A DNA stretch of 64,000 nt from positions 310,001-374,000 of the forward strand of contig NZ_AP018920.1 of NCBI RefSeq assembly GCF_003945385.1, written 5' to 3'. How positions within the stretch are numbered: the first letter of the stretch is position 1; each line of letters opens with the position of its first letter. Shown here piece after piece: positions 25,516 through 33,346 of this stretch. The notes under the pieces were generated by a model. The model saw only the letters and a list, made by a program, of their open reading frames with translations. It searched no databases and was not told where the DNA came from. The position numbers and the translations under genes are program-made. The DNA is from Pseudonocardia autotrophica. Lineage in GTDB: Bacteria; Actinomycetota; Actinomycetes; Mycobacteriales; Pseudonocardiaceae.

Positions 25516-27900
25516 ATGACCGACACACTGGACGAGGTCAGGATCGGCGGTCTCGGGGCGAGCCGCAGACGGGCCGAGGACGCCCGGTTCATCCGCGGCC
25601 GCGGCACCTACGTCGACGACGTGGTGCTGCCCGGCATGCTGCACATGGAGATCCTGCGCAGCCCGCTGGCGCACGCCCGGATCACCAGCATCGACACCTC
25701 CGCCGCGTGGGCGATCCCGGGTGTGCGGCTGGTGCTGACCGGGGAGATGGCGGCCCAGCGCAACCTGGCCTGGATGCCGACGCTGTCCTACGACACCCAG
25801 GCGGTCCTGGCCACCGACAAGGTGCGCTTCCAGGGCCAGGAGGTGGCCTGCGTGGTCGCCGACGATCCCTACATCGCGCGGGACGCGGTGGAGGCGATCG
25901 TCGTCGAGTACGAGGCGCTGCCGCCGGTGGTCAACCCGAAGCAGGCGATGGAACCCGGCGCCCCGGTGATCCGGGACGACAAGGAGGGCCAGACCGACAA
26001 TCTGACCTACCGGTGGGACGTCGGCGACGCCGCGGCGACCGAGCGTGCCTTCGCCGAGGCGGACACGGTGTCGACGCTGTCGCTGCACTATCCGCGCAGC
26101 CACCCGTCCCCGCTGGAGCCGTGCGGTTCGATCGCCGACTTCGACGTGGCGACCGGCAAGCTCACGATCTACATGACCTCGCAGGCCCCGCACATCATCC
26201 GCTCCGCGGTGGCGCTGGTCGCGGAGCTGCCCGAGCACATGATCCGGGTGATCTCGCCGGACCTGGGCGGCGGGTTCGGCAACAAGGTCCCGGTCTATCC
26301 GGGGTACGTGTGCTCGATCCTCTGTTCGATCCTCACCGGGAAACCGGTCAAGTGGGTCGAGGACCGGTCGAGCAACCTCAGCTCCACCGGGTTCGGCCGC
26401 GACATGTACCTCGACGGCGAGCTCGCGCTGCGCAGCGACGGGAGGATCCTCGGCGTCCGGATGCACGTGACCACCGACCAGGGCGCGTTCTTCGCCGACG
26501 CCCAGCCCAGCAAGTTCAAGGTGGGCCTGCTGCACTCGGCGTTCGCCTGCTACGACGTCCCGGTCGGGCACATCAGCGCGCACGGGGCCTACACGAACAA
26601 GGCACCCGGTGGCGTCGCCTACCGGTGCTCGTTCCGGGTCACCGAGGCGATGTACTTCCAGGAGCGGATGGTCCAGGCCGCGGCCGACGACCTGGGCATG
26701 GACCAGGCCGAGTTCCGCCGGATCAACCTGCTGCACGACGACGCGTTCCCGGCCAGGACGCCGTTCGGGTTCCTGGTCGACTCCGGGCAGTACGGCAAGT
26801 GCCTGCAGCTGGGCCTGGATGCGATCGGCTACCAGGACTTCGTCGCCGAACAGGCCGCGGCCCGCGCGCGCGGGAGGCTGCTCGGGATCGGCATCTCGAC
26901 CATGACCGAGCCGCTCGGGGCCGGCAACAGCCGCGAGTACGACATCCTCGGCATCAAGATGTTCGACTCCGCCGAGCTGCGGGTGCACCCGACCGGCAAG
27001 GCGATGCTCCGCACCGGTGCCCGCAGCCAGGGCCAGGGGCACGAGACGACGTGGGCGCAGATCGTCGCGCACGAGCTGGGGCTGCCCGCCGACGACGTGG
27101 TCGTCGAGGAGGGTGACACCGACACCGCGCCGTACGGGATGGGCACCTACGCGTCGCGCTCCACCCCGGTGGCCGGGGCCGCGGTGTCGATGGTGTCGCG
27201 CAAGATCCGGGCGAAGGCGCGCAAGCTCGCCGCACACCTGCTGGAGGTGTCCGAGGAGGACGTCGAGTGGGAGCTCGGCCGGTTCCACGTGCGCGGCGCG
27301 CCGGAGCGCGGGGTGACCATCCAGGAGTGCGCGGCCGCGGCGTACACGAACATGCCGGACGGCATGGAGCCCGGCCTGGAGGGCAACGCCTACTACGACC
27401 CGCCGAACCTGACCTGGCCGTTCGCCTGCTACATCGCCATCGTCGAGGTCGACCCGGAGACCGGGGTGTGGGACGTGCTGCGGTTCGTCGCGGTCGACGA
27501 CTGCGGCGTCCGGATCAACCCGATGATCGTCGAGGGACAGATCATGGGCGGGCTGACCGAGGCCTACGCGATGGCCAGCATGCAGTTCCAGACCTACGAC
27601 GCCGAGGGCAACATCGTCGGCTCGAACTTCATGGACTACCTGCTGCCCACCGCCTGGGAGACACCCGGCTTCGAGCTGCACGAGGTCGTCACCCCGTGCC
27701 CGCACCACCCGATCGGTGCCAAGGGCATCGGGGAGTGCGCGACGGTGGGCGGCCCGGCCGCGTTCGTCAACGCCGTGCACGACGCGATCCGGCACACCGG
27801 GGTCCGCAACGTCGACATGCCGCTGCTGCCCGACCGGGTCTGGGAGGCGCTGCGTACCGGGCACGACTACTCCGGTGCACCGCCGGTGAAGGGGGACTGA
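25516..27900 (+). CDS. coxL: form I carbon monoxide dehydrogenase large subunit, locus 2
   Basis: 794-aa Mo-Cu catalytic subunit. The form I loop is AYRCSFR (coding 26617-26637, Cys at residue 371), the most typical form I sequence. GGGFGNKVPVYPG, SQGQGHETTWAQIVAHELG and HHPIGAKGIGECATVG are intact. The ATG at 25516 follows GAGGGGACGACG. The paralogue in locus 1 shares all catalytic motifs but differs along much of its length, so the two are diverged copies, not a recent duplication. coxG follows at once. Confidence 0.95.
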   Translation: MTDTLDEVRIGGLGASRRRAEDARFIRGRGTYVDDVVLPGMLHMEILRSPLAHARITSIDTSAAWAIPGVRLVLTGEMAAQRNLAWMPTLSYDTQAVLATDKVRFQGQEVACVVADDPYIARDAVEAIVVEYEALPPVVNPKQAMEPGAPVIRDDKEGQTDNLTYRWDVGDAAATERAFAEADTVSTLSLHYPRSHPSPLEPCGSIADFDVATGKLTIYMTSQAPHIIRSAVALVAELPEHMIRVISPDLGGGFGNKVPVYPGYVCSILCSILTGKPVKWVEDRSSNLSSTGFGRDMYLDGELALRSDGRILGVRMHVTTDQGAFFADAQPSKFKVGLLHSAFACYDVPVGHISAHGAYTNKAPGGVAYRCSFRVTEAMYFQERMVQAAADDLGMDQAEFRRINLLHDDAFPARTPFGFLVDSGQYGKCLQLGLDAIGYQDFVAEQAAARARGRLLGIGISTMTEPLGAGNSREYDILGIKMFDSAELRVHPTGKAMLRTGARSQGQGHETTWAQIVAHELGLPADDVVVEEGDTDTAPYGMGTYASRSTPVAGAAVSMVSRKIRAKARKLAAHLLEVSEEDVEWELGRFHVRGAPERGVTIQECAAAAYTNMPDGMEPGLEGNAYYDPPNLTWPFACYIAIVEVDPETGVWDVLRFVAVDDCGVRINPMIVEGQIMGGLTEAYAMASMQFQTYDAEGNIVGSNFMDYLLPTAWETPGFELHEVVTPCPHHPIGAKGIGECATVGGPAAFVNAVHDAIRHTGVRNVDMPLLPDRVWEALRTGHDYSGAPPVKGD

Positions 27901-27903
27901 GCC

Positions 27904-28488
27904 GTGCTGATCGAGAACAGCTTCACCGTGGCCGCCCCGGCCGACCGGGTCTGGGCCGAACTGCAGGACCTGCCGGGCCTCGTCCCCTGCCTGCCGGGGG
28001 CCGAGCTCACCCGGGACTTCGGCGACGACCGCTACGAGGGCAAGGTGGTGACCCGGCTCGGGCCGGTCGCACTGCGTTTCACCGGCGTCGCCGAGCTCGT
28101 CGAGGCCGACGAGGCGGGGCGGCGCCTGGTGCTGCACGCCTCGGGCTCCGAGGACAAGGGCAAGGGCACCGCCGACATGACGATGACCATGCGGCTGTCC
28201 ACCGGGACCGGTGGGCGGACCGAGGTCTCGGTCGCCCAGGACCTGCAGGTCTCCGGTGCCGCGGCCCAGTTCGGCCGCGGCATGATCGCCGACGTCTCCG
28301 GGGTGCTGATGCGCAGCTTCGCCGACTGCGTCGAGGCGAAGATCAACAGCGGCGGCGGGGGGACGGCCACCGCCGTCCGGGCGAAACCCGCGAGCGGTCT
28401 GAGCATCGGCGTCGCGGCCGCCGTGATGGCGCTCAAGCGGGTGCTGCGCCGCTTCTTCGGGCCGAGCACCCGACCCGGACATTCCTAG
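27904..28488 (+). CDS. coxG: CoxG, membrane-recruiting SRPBCC protein
   Basis: 194-aa protein. Residues 1-150 are an SRPBCC/START-like fold (NSFTVAAPADRVWAEL, LPGLVPCLPGAELT, YEGKVVTRLGPVALRFTG), the CoxG family. A Gly/Ala linker leads to a C-terminal amphipathic or membrane-seeking helix (SIGVAAAVMALKRVLRRFFG). CoxG is known to bring CO dehydrogenase to the membrane, and in mycobacteria it has been linked to quinone handling. It starts with GTG three bases after the coxL stop. Only locus 2 has a coxG, so it may serve both enzymes. Confidence 0.9.
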   Translation: MLIENSFTVAAPADRVWAELQDLPGLVPCLPGAELTRDFGDDRYEGKVVTRLGPVALRFTGVAELVEADEAGRRLVLHASGSEDKGKGTADMTMTMRLSTGTGGRTEVSVAQDLQVSGAAAQFGRGMIADVSGVLMRSFADCVEAKINSGGGGTATAVRAKPASGLSIGVAAAVMALKRVLRRFFGPSTRPGHS

Positions 28489-28498
28489 GAGGACGACG

Positions 28499-28780
28499 AT
28501 GACTCTCTGGTGGATCGGGAACGCGATCCTGCTGCTGGTCGTGTTCCCGGTGGTCGTGGCGCTGCTCAACCGCGTGCTCGCCGCGGTCGAGCGGATCCGC
28601 TGGGCCGCCGACGACATCCTGGCCGATGGTGTGCGGCTCGCCGGGCGGCTCGAACCCGTCCCGGAGCTGCTCGCCACCACCGACGCGACGGTGGCGCAGG
28701 TGGCGACCGGCGCCACCCGCTACGCCGGCAGCGTCGCGACGCTGCTGCCGAGCGCCCCCGAACGAGAAGGGACCCCCTGA
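28499..28780 (+). CDS. small single-pass membrane protein 1 of cox locus 2
   Basis: 93-aa protein. One N-terminal membrane helix (WWIGNAILLLVVFPVVVALLNRVL) is followed by a helical, coiled-coil-like cytoplasmic part (VERIRWAADDILADGVRLAGRL...TTDATVAQV). The start follows TAGGAGG. It is the first of five such genes in a row; the stop overlaps the next ATG by one base. The pattern of short heptad-like segments recalls DUF948-type proteins. Function unknown. Confidence 0.75.
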   Translation: MTLWWIGNAILLLVVFPVVVALLNRVLAAVERIRWAADDILADGVRLAGRLEPVPELLATTDATVAQVATGATRYAGSVATLLPSAPEREGTP

Positions 28781-29007
28781 TGCCCGCTGCCGCCTGGGCG
28801 ACACTCATCATCGCGGCGCTGATCATCGCCGTCACCGGGATCGGCCTGCTCCGGGTCATCCTGCACCTGCGTCACGTCAGCCGGACGCTTGCCGACCTGA
28901 CCGGGGGAGTCCGTGCGATCGCCGTGTCCACCGCCACCGTTCCCGCGGTGGTCGGATCGGTGAACGCCGAGCTCAAGCCGGTCCGCGACTTCTGCGAGTC
29001 GGTATGA
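28780..29007 (+). CDS. small single-pass membrane protein 2 of cox locus 2
   Basis: 75-aa protein with N-terminal helix WATLIIAALIIAVTGIGLLRVI, then RHVSRTLADLTGGVRAIAVST and a tail ending VRDFCESV with a single cysteine. ATG overlaps the previous stop (TGATG), and its own stop overlaps the next ATG (ATGA). No family assigned. Confidence 0.72.
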   Translation: MPAAAWATLIIAALIIAVTGIGLLRVILHLRHVSRTLADLTGGVRAIAVSTATVPAVVGSVNAELKPVRDFCESV

Positions 29008-29243
29008 CCGGCTGGTACGTCGGGTTCGCCATCGGGATCGCGGTGGTCCTGGTGGTGGTCGCACTGGTCGTCCCGATCCTGGTGCTCGCGCACCGGATCG
29101 GGAAGCAGGCACCGGCGATCGACGCCGCACTGCAGGACGCCGAACGGAACACCCGGCCGCTGGCCGACCTGGCCACGACCGTCGAGCACGCCGACGTGAT
29201 CACCGCAGGGCTGCGGCGTGGTCGCGGGCGACTGGGAGGCTGA
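29004..29243 (+). CDS. small single-pass membrane protein 3 of cox locus 2
   Basis: 79-aa protein with a strong N-terminal helix (VGFAIGIAVVLVVVALVVPILVL) then an amphipathic helix (IGKQAPAIDAALQDAERNTRPLADLATTVEH). ATG overlaps the previous gene by four bases. Same layout as its neighbours; function unknown. Confidence 0.72.
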   Translation: MTGWYVGFAIGIAVVLVVVALVVPILVLAHRIGKQAPAIDAALQDAERNTRPLADLATTVEHADVITAGLRRGRGRLGG

Positions 29244-29245
29244 GG

Positions 29246-29563
29246 ATGACCGGAGCGGCTGGAATGTCGTCGGAGGAGATCACCGCGTGGTGGATCGCGG
29301 TCATCGCCGGATTCGTGGTGGTGCTCGCGGTCGCGGCGCTGCTCAGCCTGCTGGTGTGGTTCGTGAAGATCATCGAGCGACGGGTCGCCGGGATCCGGGA
29401 CACCCTGCAGGCGATCACCGGGAACACGGCGTCGACGACGCTGATCCCGCAGACCGGTGACGCGGTCGACCGGGTGCTGGCCGAGGGCCTGGCACACCAC
29501 CTGTTCCTGGGCCGCGTCCCGCTGGACCGGTCCGCCGCGGTGACGAACGGAGGTGGTCGGTGA
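29246..29563 (+). CDS. small single-pass membrane protein 4 of cox locus 2
   Basis: 105-aa protein: short hydrophilic N-terminus, helix WWIAVIAGFVVVLAVAALLSLLVW, then a cytoplasmic helical stretch (FVKIIERRVAGIRDTLQAI) and a conserved-looking end (DAVDRVLAEGLAHHLFLGRVP) with a His pair. The start follows GAGG. Function unknown. Confidence 0.72.
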   Translation: MTGAAGMSSEEITAWWIAVIAGFVVVLAVAALLSLLVWFVKIIERRVAGIRDTLQAITGNTASTTLIPQTGDAVDRVLAEGLAHHLFLGRVPLDRSAAVTNGGGR

Positions 29564-29916
29564 TGACCCTGCTCATCGTGCTGTCGGTGCTCGCGGTCGT
29601 CGCGCTGATCGCGGGACTCGCCTTCTACCTGGCCTGGGTCGGCACCCTGCTGGGCAGGGTGGCGACCATCCTGGAGGAGTGCTCGGAGTCGGTCCGCCGG
29701 ATCGACGCCGACGCCGAGCGGATCGGCCCCGGGCTCGGGCACGTCAACCGCTCGGCCGGGACGGTCGCCGGGGCGCTGCCGCTGCTCTACGGGTTCGCCG
29801 AGGAGATCGTGCGCGGCGCGAGCCCGGTCCCGGAGCGCCCGGCGGTCGCCGTGCCCGCGTCCGGCCGGCGCCGCTCCCGGCTCACCGCCGCCGTCGGGTA
29901 CCGCCCGGCCGGGTGA
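29560..29916 (+). CDS. small single-pass membrane protein 5 of cox locus 2
   Basis: 118-aa protein with helix LLIVLSVLAVVALIAGLAFYLAW and a long cytoplasmic helix (LLGRVATILEECSESVRRIDADAERI) ending in a basic, Pro-rich tail. GTG (29560) and ATG (29563) are both usable behind GGAGG. It is the last gene of cox locus 2, and a strong stem-loop lies in the gap to the convergent operon. All five small proteins place their helical part after the membrane segment, so they could form a membrane scaffold for CODH/CoxG; this is inference. Confidence 0.74.
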   Translation: MMTLLIVLSVLAVVALIAGLAFYLAWVGTLLGRVATILEECSESVRRIDADAERIGPGLGHVNRSAGTVAGALPLLYGFAEEIVRGASPVPERPAVAVPASGRRRSRLTAAVGYRPAG

Positions 29917-30061
29917 GAGTGGGCCGGTGCCGGTGGTCGGGCCGGGGCGCTGCCCATACGGGTATCGCCCGCCCGGGCCGGAATCGGCTGAGCCCGGCCC
30001 GCCCCGCCCCGGACTGCTGTCCGCCGCTGCCCGCCCGGGGCCCGGCCCCACGGGACTCTGT

Positions 30062-30100
30062 TCGCGGGTTTCCGCTCACCTGGTGAGCGGAAACCCGCGA
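30062..30100. terminator. 17-bp perfect stem-loop between convergent cox operons
   Basis: Arms 30062-30078 and 30084-30100 with loop CCTGG; perfect pairing. It lies 146 bases after the last small membrane protein gene and 6 bases past the stop of the convergent operon, so it could end both transcripts. It shares the core CCGCTCA-NNTGG-TGAGCGG with 2374-2408. Confidence 0.75.
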
Positions 30101-30105
30101 GGAGG

Positions 30106-30570
30106 TCATCCCGCCCCGGGCGCCCCGTCGGTGTCCGCGGCCGGGCTCCGGAGCTGCGGCGCGGGCAGCGGCGCGGTGGACGGCGCGTCGGAGTACTCGC
30201 CGATCCACTCGGCTCGCCACGACGGATCGAACCGCTCGGTGTTGCAGCGCGGCTCGTACATCCCGATCAGTTCCTCGGCGATCGCCCTGCGGTGCCCCGG
30301 CCCGCCGCCCGGCACCTCCAGGGTCGCGATGTGCAGTGCCCACTTCGATCCGGCCCGCTGCACCCAGCAGGGGCTGCGCCGGTGCCGGAACGGCAGGCCC
30401 TCCGCGCTCAGGTCCTCGCTGTGCCCGACCCAGGTCACCGCGAACCGTTCCCGATCGGGATCCGGCCGGTAGAGGATCGCGTACACCGCGGGCAGCGGCG
30501 GCGGGGTCCATCCGCCGAGCAGCCGGGGGCCGGAGAAGGCGTATCCGGCGAGCGAGCCGAGCCTGATCAC
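30106..30570 (-). CDS. diverged GIY-YIG-like small protein
   Basis: 154-aa protein. LPAVYAILYRP, then FAVTWVGHSEDL, and later AEELIGMYEPRCN follow the order GVYxI, YVGxSxNL and E-LI-Y-P-N seen in GIY-YIG nuclease-fold domains, with a variable middle. The catalytic Arg expected after the second motif is unclear, so nuclease activity is doubtful. The Pro/Ala C-terminal tail is disordered. It is the last gene of the cox maturation operon (GTGA overlap with the gene before). A role in CODH maturation is suggested only by position. Confidence 0.55.
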   Translation of the reverse strand: MIRLGSLAGYAFSGPRLLGGWTPPPLPAVYAILYRPDPDRERFAVTWVGHSEDLSAEGLPFRHRRSPCWVQRAGSKWALHIATLEVPGGGPGHRRAIAEELIGMYEPRCNTERFDPSWRAEWIGEYSDAPSTAPLPAPQLRSPAADTDGAPGAG

Positions 30571-30881
30571 GGCAGCGGATCCGGGTTCGCGTCGTCCTCC
30601 TCGCTCACCGCGTCCACCCCGACGACCTCGAAGGCGGGCAACCCGGCCCGCTCGACGACCTCGGCGAACACCTCCCGGCCCCGCCGGAGCGCCTGCTCCT
30701 CGTCGTCGGCGGTGACCACGATCTGCGCGCCGTAACCCGGGGTGCCGATACCGCTGGCCACGCCCCGGTGCGCCGCGACGGCGTCGGCCAGCCGCAGCAC
30801 CTCGTCGTGGGTGATCGTCCGATCGCCCTGGGTCCGGATGCTCACGCTCCAGTGCACGTCCCGGCTCCTCGTTCCGGTCAT
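30567..30881 (-). CDS. small protein of unknown function in cox maturation operon
   Basis: 104-aa protein, mixed alpha/beta (HWSVSIRTQGDRTITHDEVLRLADAVAAH, GAQIVVTADDEEQALRRGREVFAEVV), ending in acidic EEDDANPDPLP. The alternating strands and helices suggest a ferredoxin-like fold, but no family is recognised. It overlaps the VWA gene (ATGA) and the GIY-YIG-like gene (GTGA), so it is co-translated with both. Confidence 0.65.
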   Translation of the reverse strand: MTGTRSRDVHWSVSIRTQGDRTITHDEVLRLADAVAAHRGVASGIGTPGYGAQIVVTADDEEQALRRGREVFAEVVERAGLPAFEVVGVDAVSEEDDANPDPLP

Positions 30882-32020
30882 CGCAGCGTCGGCAGCAGCT
30901 CGGCCAGCCGCTCCAGGCTGCGCAGGTCGTGACCCGCCACCACGGCGGTCACGTGCGGTTCGGCCACCATCATGCCCACCGGGACGGGGCCGTGCCCGTC
31001 CACCGCAGCCGGGTGCGGGCTGACCCAGACCACCCGGTGGCAGAGCCGGGCCAGGCGTTCCATCGCCGCGGACAGCACGGCCGGCGAACCGCGGTCGTGG
31101 CCGTCCGAACAGATCAGGACGACCGCGCCGCGGGCGAGACCACGCCGGCCGTGCCTGCGGACGAACTCGTCCACCGCGTCGCCGATCCGGGTCCCGCCCT
31201 CCCAGTCGACGACCTCGTCGGCCGCCCGTCGCAGGGCGTCGTCCGGACGCCGGGTGCGCAGCGCGGCGGTCAGCCGGGTGAGCCGGGTGCCGAAGCAGAA
31301 CACCTCGACCCGGAACAGCGACCGGGCGGCGTGCTGGGTGCCGTGGGCGAACTGCAGCAGCGCCCGCGAGTGGTCGGCCATCGACCCGGAGACGTCCAGC
31401 AGCAGCACCAGCGGACGGGTCCGCATCCGGCGGCGCCGCCAGGCGGGCTCGATCGGGATCCCCTGCGAGCGCATGCTGCGCCGCAGCGTGGCGCGCAGAT
31501 GCGGGACGGGCCCGGTGCGGGCCGGGCGGGTCCGGCGGGTGCGCCGCCGCGGCGGGGACAGCCGGACCGCCGCCATGATCCGGCGGATCGCGGCCAGCTC
31601 GTCCTCGGTGCAGGTGGCGAACGACCGGGTGCGCAGCAGCTCCACGTTCGACGCGACCGGCCCGAGCCGGGCGGCCTCGTCCTCCTCGCGGTCGTCGCCG
31701 GGCTCGGCGGCCGGGATCTGCACGGCCGAGTCGGTGGCGGCGGTGGCGCCCGCGTGCACCCGGACCAGCTCGTCGACCGGATCGGAGCGGTCCAGGAAGA
31801 ACGCGGCGAACACCCGGTCGTAGACGGCCAGATGCTCGCGCCGGGTGACCAGGCAGACCCGCCCCGCCCAGTACAGGTCGGTCAGATCGGTCGGGTCGAG
31901 CACGGCCGCCGCCCTGGTGAACGTCAGCAGGTCGCCGGAGCCGGCCGGGATCCCCTCGGCACGCAGCCGCCGGGTGAACGCGACGAGCACCCGGACCAGG
32001 TCCGTCCCGGCTCCGCTCAT
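30878..32020 (-). CDS. coxE: CoxE-like VWA domain protein, locus 2
   Basis: 380-aa VWA protein. MIDAS motif [17 protein letters not shown] near residue 205, with [13 protein letters not shown] and [13 protein letters not shown] completing the site. The N-terminal half starts [19 protein letters not shown], as in CoxE proteins, and includes an Arg-rich hinge [13 protein letters not shown]. It overlaps the MoxR gene by four bases. It is clearly diverged from the locus 1 copy, so the two CODHs may use dedicated MoxR/VWA pairs. Confidence 0.86.
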   Translation of the reverse strand: MSGAGTDLVRVLVAFTRRLRAEGIPAGSGDLLTFTRAAAVLDPTDLTDLYWAGRVCLVTRREHLAVYDRVFAAFFLDRSDPVDELVRVHAGATAATDSAVQIPAAEPGDDREEDEAARLGPVASNVELLRTRSFATCTEDELAAIRRIMAAVRLSPPRRRTRRTRPARTGPVPHLRATLRRSMRSQGIPIEPAWRRRRMRTRPLVLLLDVSGSMADHSRALLQFAHGTQHAARSLFRVEVFCFGTRLTRLTAALRTRRPDDALRRAADEVVDWEGGTRIGDAVDEFVRRHGRRGLARGAVVLICSDGHDRGSPAVLSAAMERLARLCHRVVWVSPHPAAVDGHGPVPVGMMVAEPHVTAVVAGHDLRSLERLAELLPTLR

Positions 32021-32910
32021 CCGGCGGTCAGGTCGTCGAGCCTGCTGCGGACGAGCTCGGCGTCGTCGTGGTCCTTGACGACGCAGCCCAGCGTGAGATC
32101 GGCGCCGTCCGGATCGAGGTCCTCGCCGAGGAAGGCCAGGGTCCTGGCCCAGTCGATGCTCTCGGCGACCCCCGGCGGCTTGGCCAGGTCCAGCTCGCGC
32201 AGCCGGTGCACCGCGGCCACCACCTTGCGGGCCAGCTCGACCGGGACACCGGGCTCGCGGACCGTCACGATCTCGATCTCGCGTTCGGCGTCGGGGTAGC
32301 CGAGCCAGTGGTAGAGGCAGCGCCGCTTGAGCGCGTCGTGCAGCTCGCGGGTCCGGTTCGAGGTGAGCAGCACCAGCGGCGGATCGGTGCTGCGGATCGT
32401 GCCGATCTCCGGGATCGTCACCTGGAACTCGGCGAGCAGCTCCAGCAGGAACGCCTCGAACTCGTCGTCGGCGCGGTCGATCTCGTCGATCAGCAGGACC
32501 GCCCCGGAACCGGCCCGCACCGCGTCCAGCAACGGTCGTTCGACCAGGAAGTCGGGCCCGAACAGCGCCGAGACGACCTCACCGGGTGACGCCGCGTCCC
32601 GCTCGCTCATCGCCCGGATGTAGAGCATCTGACGGGCGTAGTCCCACTCGTACATCGCCTGGCCGGTGTCGATGCCCTCGTAGCACTGCAGCCGGATCAA
32701 CCGGCGCCCGAGCACCGTCGCGAGGGTCTTGGCCAGCTCGGTCTTACCGACGCCGACCTCGCCCTCGAGCAGGATCGGCCTGCGCAGCGACAGGGCCACG
32801 TGCACGGCCGTGGCCAGCCCACGATCGGCCAGGTAGCCGCCGTCGCGCAGCAGGCCGGTCAGCCCGGCCACCGATCCGGGCGCGCCGGGCGAGGTCGCGG
32901 GTTCAGCCAT
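32017..32910 (-). CDS. coxD: CoxD-like MoxR AAA+ ATPase, locus 2
   Basis: 297-aa AAA+ ATPase with Walker A GEVGVGKTELAKTLA (about residue 50), Walker B VLLIDEIDRADDEFEAFLLE (about 135) and sensor LTSNRTRELHDALKRRCLYHW. RLQCYEGIDTGQAMYEWDYA is the CoxD-type segment. The ATG at 32910 overlaps the upstream gene by 8 bases. Expected to act with the VWA protein encoded next in remodelling apo-CODH for Cu/S insertion. Confidence 0.88.
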   Translation of the reverse strand: MAEPATSPGAPGSVAGLTGLLRDGGYLADRGLATAVHVALSLRRPILLEGEVGVGKTELAKTLATVLGRRLIRLQCYEGIDTGQAMYEWDYARQMLYIRAMSERDAASPGEVVSALFGPDFLVERPLLDAVRAGSGAVLLIDEIDRADDEFEAFLLELLAEFQVTIPEIGTIRSTDPPLVLLTSNRTRELHDALKRRCLYHWLGYPDAEREIEIVTVREPGVPVELARKVVAAVHRLRELDLAKPPGVAESIDWARTLAFLGEDLDPDGADLTLGCVVKDHDDAELVRSRLDDLTAG

Positions 32911-33223
32911 CGGTGCGCGGTTCGAACGGCTCGCCCACGACGGTGCCCCGCGGATGCAGCTTGCCCTCGCGCTCCAGCGTCGCCCGCCAGGCGCTGCGGA
33001 TGTCGGTGTCCACCGGGGTGTTCGTGCCCTCACCGGGGGCGACGACCTCCGGGTCCATCCCGCCGAACCCGATCGAGCGCATGTTGCGGCAGACCTTGGG
33101 CCGGTTCCCGCGCAGCTGGTCCTCGATCTCGTCACCGGTGCGCGCATTGGCCGACCAGATGTCGCGGAGCACCTCGAGTGAACGGGCCTCCTGCCCGGTG
33201 TGCGTGTGGTCCGTCGACGACAT
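32903..33223 (-). CDS. small protein of unknown function heading cox maturation operon
   Basis: 106-aa, hydrophilic, probably cytoplasmic. LEVLRDIWSANARTGDEIEDQLRG, VCRNMRSIGFGGMDPEVVAPG and TPVDTDIRSAWRATLEREGKL look like a compact conserved domain, but I cannot assign it. I chose ATG at 33223 (GGAGG upstream) over 33259. It precedes the MoxR gene with an 8-base overlap, and the LysR gene diverges from it 124 bases away. Confidence 0.68.
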   Translation of the reverse strand: MSSTDHTHTGQEARSLEVLRDIWSANARTGDEIEDQLRGNRPKVCRNMRSIGFGGMDPEVVAPGEGTNTPVDTDIRSAWRATLEREGKLHPRGTVVGEPFEPRTDG

Positions 33224-33346
33224 GCCCGCTCCCTCCTGCGTCCCTGCAGCGGAGCCCATCGTCGTGCACCCGGCGGAGCACGACCAGCGGCAGATAACCG
33301 ATCACTTAGGTGTGCTCGACCCGGGCAGGGGTCCAGACTGACCGGC

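Noticed and set aside
25450..28716. 1088-aa minus-strand open frame opposite coxL and coxG of locus 2
   Set aside because: It is a shadow of coxL2 and coxG, with no domain and skewed composition.
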